A model generated the notes under the pieces. That model was not told the DNA's origin. It made no database searches and worked only from the letters and a program-made list of their open reading frames with translations. 64,000 bases of DNA, taken from contig NZ_JBHFNP010000234.1 of the NCBI RefSeq assembly GCF_041929235.1, positions 1 to 64,000 of the forward strand. Direction: 5' to 3'. How positions within the stretch are numbered: position 1 is the stretch's first letter; every line of letters starts with the position of its first letter. Both the position numbers and the translations under genes were made by a program. Of this stretch, positions 58,069 through 64,000 are shown in pieces. Origin of the DNA: Microseira sp041929235. GTDB taxonomy: Bacteria > Cyanobacteriota > Cyanobacteriia > Cyanobacteriales > Aerosakkonemataceae.

Positions 58069-59805
58069 TCACCTGCTCTCGTGCCTCTCTGCTCCTCTGC
58101 CTGTTCCCTCTCTCTGAAGTGCTGCTGTCAGCTGAGCATCTGAGAAAGATTGCACGAGACTGAGTTTAAGCGCTTCCCGACTGATAAATCTAGTGTATCC
58201 CGCACTTAAGTAAGGACGGTAGTCGGAGCTTTCGTTGAGATAAGTGTGAAATAATGCCACGCTGAGAGCGCCTATATAGCGACGCGCTGTGGCAGGTTCG
58301 GGGCCAAACGGTAAGGGAACGGGCCAAACGCCACCGCCTGGTCCTGATTCTTCTAGGGTAGAAAAGTGAGTGGCATTTTCGATTGTCACGAGATATTTGT
58401 CTGGAGTCGTGAGCCAGGTAAACGGTTGTATTTGTTCTTCCAAGGCGGGTGTAACCGTATCGGCGCTACCCGCGACGATCGCAACGGGAATTTTGATCTG
58501 ACCGATTCCAGCAGGGCCAAAGACGCTGCTGGATAGGGGATTGATGGCGATCGCTGCTTTAATTCTCTCATCGCGCAAATTAGTCTGAGCGGGAGTTAAT
58601 TTCAGCACCTCGCACTGGAGCAACAAGGACAAATTCCACGAGCGATCGAGGTTTTGACAGTTTTTTTGCAGTTGTCCGAAGTCTAAAGTAGCACCCGCCA
58701 GTGCCAGCGCCGTGTAGCCGCCAAAAGACTGACCGATGACTCCAACTTGTTGCAAGTTCATCTTACCTTGAAACGTGAGGTCGGATTGGGAGCGGCGTTC
58801 GAGTTCGTCGAGCAAAAATTTTACATCCTTTGGTCGATTGATAAATTCATCGGGTTTAATCGCTTGTAAGGCTCTACCAGCAAGTAAGTTTTGTAATTGT
58901 TGGGCATTGCTACCCGGATGTTCGGGTACGGCGACGACAAACCCGTAAGAAGCGAGTTGCTGGGCTAAATAGAGAAAGCTGGTACGATCGGAACCCACGC
59001 CGTGAGAGATGACAATTACCGGCGCAGGCGTTTGACGCGACTGCCATATGGGGGAGATAGGCAGGTAAACATCTGCGTCAAAAACGCGATTGCGGTTGAT
59101 ATCGTTGAGCCTAAGCGTTTGCTTGCGCCAGGTAAACGCGCCGCGGCGTCGTAAATCTGGCAGTGGGGAAAAAGTAAACTGAGAATCCCCTGCTGCTTCG
59201 GCAACAGAGGCAGAGGTAACGGCAGCGATCGCTTTATTGTTTTGCTCTACTATTTTTGATAGTTCATCGGCGATTTGGAGGCTGCGTACCAAATCGATGC
59301 GGATGCTGGGAGTGGGAAACTTCCGCAGAAAGTTTAGCAGCGTCAAGCCATTTCTATCAGCTGCTGCCTTAATTAAAGCCGCCCGAATCGCACGGGAACC
59401 CGATACCCCTGCTTCGGTTTGAATCACTTGTCCTAACCGCTCTAGCAAGTACTCCGCTTGGGGCGTATAAAGAAACTGGGAAACCGCTACCGGACTAATT
59501 GGCAGGCGCGTTACCAGAATCTGGCGCAACTTAGCCTTTTGTTCCTCGGGGAGATGCTGGACGTAGGTGGCTAAGTCGTCGTTTATTCTGCCTTGCCTAG
59601 CGTAGAGTTCCAGGGAGTTAATCGAAATCGAGCGTTCAAATATTTCAAACGTAATTTGTATTCGCTCTGCGGCAAAGGCAGGAGGAGTTGGGACAATTGC
59701 AGGCAAGAGCCAAACTCCCGTCAATATGCCCATCCAGTGGAGTAGCTTGCTGGTGGGATGCTTGCTCTGACGCGGCTTAGTGGATTTTACAGCAAACTCA
59801 GCCAT
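58069..59805 (-). CDS. DUF1400 - alpha/beta hydrolase, exported
   Basis: 578 residues. A hydrophobic start (LLHWMGILTGVWLLPAIVPTPPAFA) is a signal peptide. Residues about 45-170 are the cyanobacterial DUF1400 region (RIQITFEIFERSISINSLELYARQGRINDDLATYVQ...). The hydrolase domain has VIVISHGVGSDRTSFLYLAQQLASYGFVVAVPEHPGSN, the nucleophile in VGVIGQSFGGYTAL, the Asp in VAGSADTVTP and the His in IENATHFSTL. It is like platelet-activating-factor acetylhydrolase or cutinase-type esterases. Probably periplasmic. Confidence 0.92.
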   Translation of the reverse strand: MAEFAVKSTKPRQSKHPTSKLLHWMGILTGVWLLPAIVPTPPAFAAERIQITFEIFERSISINSLELYARQGRINDDLATYVQHLPEEQKAKLRQILVTRLPISPVAVSQFLYTPQAEYLLERLGQVIQTEAGVSGSRAIRAALIKAAADRNGLTLLNFLRKFPTPSIRIDLVRSLQIADELSKIVEQNNKAIAAVTSASVAEAAGDSQFTFSPLPDLRRRGAFTWRKQTLRLNDINRNRVFDADVYLPISPIWQSRQTPAPVIVISHGVGSDRTSFLYLAQQLASYGFVVAVPEHPGSNAQQLQNLLAGRALQAIKPDEFINRPKDVKFLLDELERRSQSDLTFQGKMNLQQVGVIGQSFGGYTALALAGATLDFGQLQKNCQNLDRSWNLSLLLQCEVLKLTPAQTNLRDERIKAAIAINPLSSSVFGPAGIGQIKIPVAIVAGSADTVTPALEEQIQPFTWLTTPDKYLVTIENATHFSTLEESGPGGGVWPVPLPFGPEPATARRYIGALSVALFHTYLNESSDYRPYLSAGYTRFISREALKLSLVQSFSDAQLTAALQREGTGRGAERHESR

Positions 59806-59915
59806 ACAAACGCGGTTTATCGGTTAACTTTGAATTTGCGAATGTGGAGGGCAGCAACCTATTTCTATCCTGGCTGACGTTTGCCAAATCGTCTAGGTTT
59901 CGGTAATTGCAGCGA

Positions 59916-60480
59916 TTGTGGTAGTAGCACGGCATCCACCACCAAAGCGCTGATCAAACATATTGTGTATATCGATTGTGGTAGGGGCAAGGCATCCACC
60001 ACCAAAGCACGAGTGAAAAATATTGTGTATATCGATTGTGGTAGTAGCACGGCATCCACCACCAAAGCGCCGATCAAACATATTGTTGATGCCGTACCCC
60101 TGCTGCCAACGCAGATCAGGCATCAACCACGTTGACGCGGGTGAAAAAAATATTGTGTATATCGATTGTGGTAGGGGCAGGGCATCCACCACCAAAGCTC
60201 TGAGGAAAAATATTGTGTATATCGATTGTGGTAGTAGCACGGCATCCACCACCAAAGCAGGAGTGAAAAATATTGTGTATATCGATTGTGGTAGGGGCAG
60301 GGCATCCACCACCAAAGCAGGAGTGAAAAATATTGTGTATATCGATTGTGGTAGGGGCAGGGCATCCACCACCAAAGCGCTGAGGAAACATATTGTTGAT
60401 GCCGTGCTACTACTGCCAACGCAGATCAGGCATCAACCACGTTGGCGCGGGTGAAAAATATTGTTGATGCCGTGCTACTA
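59916..60480. repeat. 60-bp minisatellite, two blocks with a repeated 64-bp separator
   Basis: The unit GATTGTGGTAG(T/G)(A/G)GCA(C/A/G)GG, then CATCCACCACCAAAGC, a variable 10-mer and (A/C)ATATTGTGTATATC recurs every 60 bp at about 59916, 59976, 60036 and, after a break, 60160, 60220, 60280 and 60340. Each block ends with ATATTGTTGATGCCGT...CTGCCAACGCAGATCAGGCATCAACCACGTTG. Because 60 is a multiple of 3, all six frames stay open across it; none is taken as a gene. Confidence 0.93.
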
Positions 60481-60494
60481 CCCCTGGTTGTAAT

Positions 60495-61424
60495 TCAACG
60501 ATTTACCGATTTTTTCCCCAAAGCGATCGCTATCGATCCACCTACCACCAAAACCGCCCCAAACACTCCCAATATTGTGATAGCTTCCCGTGCAATTAAA
60601 TTCGGCATTAGCCACCCTACAGCCCACACCGATATTAAAGTTACAATCGGAGCCAAAGCCAATACTGCACTCACCCGCGAAGCTTCCCAATGTTCCAAAG
60701 CTTCCGCAAAAGATCCGTAAGCTAGTACGGTATTCAAAGCGCAAAAAAGCAGCATTCCCCAATGTAGCGGACTCATTGTTAATAGCGATTGGGGCTGAGC
60801 AAACGGGCTAAACAATAACGCGCAGCCCCCATAAATTAGCAGCATGATATTAGAAGAAGGTAATTTTTGCAGTAATTGCTTTTGCGCCAAAGCATATATT
60901 GCCCACACTGCTGCTGCGATTGCAATAATCCCGCTTCCGAGCAAATATTGTCCTTTAGCTGCAATCAAATTGCTTAATCTTTCGTTGAAAAACAGAACAA
61001 ATCCCAGGGTTAATACACTCACTCCCACCCATTGACGGAGCGTATAACGTTCCTTAAAAATTACCAAACCTCCCAACCCCATTAAAACAGGAGCTAGTTG
61101 AATCAGAACTTGGGCATTAGCGGGTGCTGTCAGCGCTAATCCTTGTAGATAAAGGATGTAATTTAAAGCTAGAAAGATCGTAGCGATCGCTAGCAAACCA
61201 AAGGGCATCGAACGCAATTTGTCAAGCGGTGGTAATTGCTTCCTTCCTGCTAAATAAACGGCTAATATTCCAAATGAAACTAGAAAGCGAAACCAGGTGA
61301 CCGTATACACATCAAGCGCTTGCAGCGTCACCGATAGGGCAATAGGTAGAAGACCCCACAAGAATACAGTTACCAGCGATAGGGATAAACCTAAACGCCA
61401 TTTACCAGAACTTTGATGCAGCAT
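60495..61424 (-). CDS. EamA/DMT family transporter
   Basis: 309 residues, about ten membrane spans in two EamA repeats: first LSLSLVTVFLWGLLPIALSVTLQALDVYTVTWFRFLVSFGIL ... LIQLAPVLMGLGGLVIFKERYTLRQWVGVSVLTLGFVL, second LLGSGIIAIAAAVWAIYALAQKQLLQ ... VSAVLALAPIVTLISVWAVGWLMPN. Such carriers export metabolites or amino acids; the substrate cannot be read. The stop lies at the edge of the minisatellite. Confidence 0.9.
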   Translation of the reverse strand: MLHQSSGKWRLGLSLSLVTVFLWGLLPIALSVTLQALDVYTVTWFRFLVSFGILAVYLAGRKQLPPLDKLRSMPFGLLAIATIFLALNYILYLQGLALTAPANAQVLIQLAPVLMGLGGLVIFKERYTLRQWVGVSVLTLGFVLFFNERLSNLIAAKGQYLLGSGIIAIAAAVWAIYALAQKQLLQKLPSSNIMLLIYGGCALLFSPFAQPQSLLTMSPLHWGMLLFCALNTVLAYGSFAEALEHWEASRVSAVLALAPIVTLISVWAVGWLMPNLIAREAITILGVFGAVLVVGGSIAIALGKKSVNR

Positions 61425-61603
61425 TAATTGATTTTAGATTGTAGATTTTGGATGGCAGATTTTAATGTCGAATTCAGAAACCGGGTTTCGACCTATATCT
61501 CTCGTTGACAAAGCAACGATTTTTCATAAAAACCAGGTTTCTTTAAGCACAACTACTGAAAACCTCTTCCTCCTCTTCTTGGCGTCCTCTGCGTCTTGGC
61601 GGT
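61425..61603. other. Short spacer between EamA gene and ligA
   Basis: Contains GATTTTAGATTGTAGATTTTGGAT, an AAACCGGGTTTCGAC motif (about 61480) and TCTTGGCGTCCTCTGCGTCTTGGCG. No gene. Confidence 0.5.
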
Positions 61604-63640
61604 TCAATTATTCAACATTTCCAACAACTGCGCTTCATCCAACTGGGAGATTCCCAAAGCTTGTGCCTTTTCCAGTTTAGAACCCGCATCTTCCCCAACC
61701 ACTAAATAATCTGTTTTAGCACTAACCGAATTAGTCACCTTCCCACCCGCCTTTTGAATTAACTCCTTCGCCTCATCCCGCTTCAAAGTTGGCAAAGTTC
61801 CCGTAATCACAAAAGTTTTCCCACTTAAAGGTAAATCTCCCTCTTTTGCGGTATTGACATCTTGCCTATCCCCAGTAGCAAGTTGTAACCCAGCAGCTTT
61901 GAGGCGTTGAATTAAAGTTTGATTTGCCGGTAATGTAAACCATTGGTAGACAGATTGAGCAATTTCCGGACCAATGCCGTAAACTCCTTCAATAGCAGCT
62001 GCCGATGCTTTCGCCAATTGGTCAACGGAACGAAATTGCTCGGTTAAAGTTTGAGCATTGACGCTACCAACGTGACGAATGCCCAAACTGTAGAGTACCC
62101 GCGCCCAAGGTTGGGATTTAGAGGATGCGATTGCATCGACCAATTTCTCAGCAGACTTCTTACCCATCCGGTCTAAAGATGTTAGCTGTTCAACGGTTAA
62201 ATCGTACAAATCTGCCACCGACTGCACTACTTTTTTATCCACTAACTGCTGGACTAATTTTTCCCCCATGCCGTTAATATCTAAAGCATCGCGACTTGCC
62301 CAATGAATCAGCGAACCTTTTAAAATCGCCTCGCAAGAAGTATTGATGCAGCGCGTTACCGCCTCGCCTGGGGGGCGAATTACAGGTTGTCCGCAGACGG
62401 GACAATTGCTAGGCATTTGGAAGCGTTGGGCTTCTTGGGGGCGCAATTCTGGCAATACCCGCACGACTTCGGGAATAATTTCCCCTGCTTTGCGAACGAT
62501 GACCGTATCGCCGATGTGCAAATCTAGTTCTTGGATGCGCGAAGAATTATGCAGCGTCGCCCGCGACACCGTCGTCCCCGCTAATTGTACGGGATTTAAT
62601 TCTGCCACCGGCGTCAGCGCCCCCGTCCTTCCCACTTGTACGGTAATAGATTCAACGCGGGTAGGTGCTTCTTGGGCCGGATATTTTAACGCAATTGCCC
62701 ACCGGGGAAACCTTTGCGTAAATCCCAATCTTTCTTGAAGCGCGAAGGAATTTATTTTTACTACTACCCCATCTGTCATGTAGGGCAAATTCCGTCGTTC
62801 AGTATCCCAGTAATTGTAATAATCTCGCACTTCCTCTAACGAGGTACAAACTTTTCGATTCGGATTAACTCGAAAACCCATTTGTTGCAGGAATTCTAAA
62901 GATTCCCATTGAGATTTTGGATTTTCTTGTCCCTCTTCAGGAAGATGCAAAGTATAAGCAAAGAAATCCAACTTTCTTTGCGCCACAATTCTAGAATCTA
63001 ACTGCCGTAACGTCCCCGCCGCCGCGTTGCGAGGGTTAGCAAATAGTTGTTCTCCTGCTTGCTGTCGTTCCTGATTAATTTGTTCAAATACTTCTATGGG
63101 CAAAAACGCTTCTCCCCGCACTTCTATAACTGGCGGCGGCGTTTTCATATTCAGTCGCAGTGGAATTGCGCGAATTGTTTTGACATTTTGGGTAATATCT
63201 TCCCCAGTAATTCCATCTCCCCGCGTTGCACCGCGCACTAAAACGCCATTTTCATAAGTTAAAGCAAGCGCATTTCCGTCTATTTTCAGTTCGCAGACAT
63301 ATTCAAACGCATCAATTTCAGTTGCTTGACGCCGCCAGCGTGACTCCCAAGCGGTAAATTCTTGGATGTTGAAGGCATTTTCCAAACTGTACAGGGGAAT
63401 ATTGTGCCGCACCGAGGTAAACCCGGTTGCCGGTCTTTCTCCCACGCGCTGAGTCGGACTATCTAACGAAATCAGTTGGGGATACTGGGTTTCTAACTCT
63501 TGCAGTTCCCGATACAAGCGATCGTAAACAGTATCCTCCATAATCGGAGCATCCAGGACGTAGTAAGCATAGCTAGCTTCCTGGAGTTTCTGCCTTAATT
63601 GTTGAACTCGCTGCTCGACTTCAGGCGTTACTTGTCCCAC
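61604..63640 (-). CDS. ligA: NAD+-dependent DNA ligase
   Basis: GTG 63640 (MGQVTPEVEQRVQQLRQKLQEA) is the preferred start: GGGAG lies 9 bp upstream and the 17 extra residues of the longer frame are not family-like. About 678 residues. Domain Ia Y-x-x-Y region (EASYAYYVLDAPIMEDTVYDRLYRELQ), adenylation Lys in CELKIDGNALAL, OB-fold, zinc finger CPVCG...CINTSC, helix-hairpin-helix repeats and a C-terminal BRCT domain (GKTFVITGTLPTLKRDEAKELIQKAGGKVTNSVS). Essential replicative ligase. Confidence 0.97.
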   Translation of the reverse strand: MGQVTPEVEQRVQQLRQKLQEASYAYYVLDAPIMEDTVYDRLYRELQELETQYPQLISLDSPTQRVGERPATGFTSVRHNIPLYSLENAFNIQEFTAWESRWRRQATEIDAFEYVCELKIDGNALALTYENGVLVRGATRGDGITGEDITQNVKTIRAIPLRLNMKTPPPVIEVRGEAFLPIEVFEQINQERQQAGEQLFANPRNAAAGTLRQLDSRIVAQRKLDFFAYTLHLPEEGQENPKSQWESLEFLQQMGFRVNPNRKVCTSLEEVRDYYNYWDTERRNLPYMTDGVVVKINSFALQERLGFTQRFPRWAIALKYPAQEAPTRVESITVQVGRTGALTPVAELNPVQLAGTTVSRATLHNSSRIQELDLHIGDTVIVRKAGEIIPEVVRVLPELRPQEAQRFQMPSNCPVCGQPVIRPPGEAVTRCINTSCEAILKGSLIHWASRDALDINGMGEKLVQQLVDKKVVQSVADLYDLTVEQLTSLDRMGKKSAEKLVDAIASSKSQPWARVLYSLGIRHVGSVNAQTLTEQFRSVDQLAKASAAAIEGVYGIGPEIAQSVYQWFTLPANQTLIQRLKAAGLQLATGDRQDVNTAKEGDLPLSGKTFVITGTLPTLKRDEAKELIQKAGGKVTNSVSAKTDYLVVGEDAGSKLEKAQALGISQLDEAQLLEMLNN

Positions 63641-63698
63641 GGAATCAATCTCCCAAAAGACGCAGTTACAACCTATTTTAACTTTTAGCAATCGTCAG

Positions 63699-63734
63699 AA
63701 ACCCGGTTTTTCTAAAAAACCGGGTTTTTTTAAT
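63699..63734. repeat. AGAAACCCGG...CCGGGTTTTTT hairpin
   Basis: GAAACCCGGTTTTT and AAAAAACCGGGTTTTTTT pair, with a T-run on the plus strand. No plus-strand gene ends here, so it is a repeat of the AAACCGGGTTT family and is not an assigned terminator. Confidence 0.85.
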
Positions 63735-63754
63735 TAACGCTTCGGCGTTGCAAG

Positions 63755-63829
63755 CTTGCTAATTGCTAATTGCTAATATATGATTTTTACTGACATTAGC
63801 CATTAGCCATTAGCCATTAGCCATTAGCC
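63755..63829. repeat. Two STRR heptamer arrays
   Basis: TTGCTAATTGCTAATTGCTAAT near 63756-63778 and ATTAGCCATTAGCCATTAGCC near 63796-63829 (five units). Confidence 0.9.
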
Positions 63830-63842
63830 GATCTTCGAGAGA

Positions 63843-63861
63843 TAACTAGCAACTTGAGTTA
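63843..63861. mobile_element. Solo terminus of the CAAGTTGCTAGTTA element family
   Basis: TAACTAGCAACTTGAGTTA is identical to the right ends of the elements at 13125-13263 and 23055-23276. No matching left end was found in the preceding 200 bp. It ends 1 bp from the stop of the next gene. Confidence 0.6.
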
Positions 63862-63862
63862 A

Positions 63863-64000
63863 TTATTCAATTGTCGAACCGTCCACTTTGCTTACTTTAT
63901 AATCCTGCCCAAAATTATTATCCCAATACGCTTCGCCCGTTTCATCATTTTTATAATAAACAGCCAACCTAAAGTAATCTGGTTCAACCGGATAATTTTG
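63863..64000 (-). CDS. C-terminal end of a CBM21-like carbohydrate-binding protein (partial)
   Basis: The frame enters from beyond the window and ends at TAA 63863-63865. The visible 45 residues read QNYPVEPDYFRLAVYYKNDETGEAYWDNNFGQDYKVSKVDGSTIE. A-x-x-Y-x-x-x-x-(G)-E-x-YWDNN-x-G-x-x-Y is the end pattern of CBM21 glycogen/starch-binding domains. The rest of the protein lies outside the window, so the full function is unknown. Confidence 0.7.
   Translation of the reverse strand, partial: QNYPVEPDYFRLAVYYKNDETGEAYWDNNFGQDYKVSKVDGSTIE

Noticed and set aside
59865..60454. Several open frames of 70-160 codons across 59.9-60.5 kb on both strands, and a possible CRISPR array
   Set aside because: All are by-products of the 60-bp repeat with a period divisible by 3. 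The variable part is only about 10 bp and repeats itself, so there are no unique spacers and no cas genes.
63699..63734. Rho-independent terminator
   Set aside because: The T-run is on the plus strand but both flanking genes are on the minus strand; the same hairpin is a dispersed repeat.

Overview
The window is chromosomal DNA from a cyanobacterium, most likely a filamentous one of the Oscillatoriales or Nostocales type. The evidence is two adjacent psaE genes (photosystem I), ndhO, a PedR-like LuxR regulator, a DUF1400 hydrolase, an HpsE/HpsU-like polysaccharide gene pair, a PEP-CTERM protein, many HIP1 octamers (GCGATCGC), short tandemly repeated heptamers (TTAGCAA/TTAGCCA type) and a high load of dispersed palindromic repeats. 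No rRNA, CRISPR array or intact prophage was seen.

Layout. 0-6.3 kb is an accessory, defence-like island. It holds a C-terminal scrap of a restriction-type gene, a candidate three-gene cassette (winged-helix protein, P-loop ATPase, DUF1802-Mrr-like nuclease), a tandem duplication that left a truncated second winged-helix copy, and a Uma2-family nuclease. 6.4-12.1 kb is mostly core genes on the minus strand: cax, mdh-ndhO, mutM, two psaE paralogues, a DUF6391 protein and a PedR-like regulator. 12.3-21.2 kb mixes metabolism (PfkB sugar kinase, cynS, aqpZ, leuD, leuC) with mobile DNA. One decayed tnpB carries two different MITE-like insertions; a second tnpB sits in a kinase gene; leuC and leuD are split apart. 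An HNH nuclease gene and a tRNA-Thr follow. 22-26.3 kb holds a tiny coupled gene pair, a JmjC/cupin oxygenase next to a secreted Ser/Asn-repeat peptide, and four tandem small HTH genes with an exact 258-bp period. 26.8-36.6 kb holds an FAD oxidoreductase, an orphan protein, a small restriction-type nuclease, asnS, small cyanobacterial proteins, an anti-sigma type ATPase and a SpoIID-like protein. 36.8-41.2 kb has a Roco (LRR-Roc-COR) gene with one nonsense codon and an in-frame invasion by dispersed repeats, then toxin-antitoxin relics. 41.3-50.6 kb has rnz, cobU, an HpsE/HpsU-like pair and a vWA-PP2C-kinase (TerY-P type) operon. 50.8-64 kb has an ATP-dependent DNA-ligase-like gene with a lost 5' end, a rhomboid protease, a PEP-CTERM esterase, an S9 peptidase, a Nif11-like gene, truB, a DUF1400 hydrolase, a 60-bp minisatellite, an EamA transporter, ligA and the end of a CBM21-like gene.

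How the parts relate. The core genes are ordinary. The interest lies in accessory modules: the nuclease cassette, the oxygenase/repeat-peptide pair, the HTH array and the phospho-signalling triad. A second theme is repeat biology. Three families of roughly 105-220 bp inverted-repeat elements can be defined from copies inside this window, and several genes (tnpB twice, Roco, a DUF5615 toxin, one HTH copy) carry a single in-frame TAA in an otherwise readable frame, which points to ongoing decay of accessory genes. All family names are from reading motifs; no database search was run.
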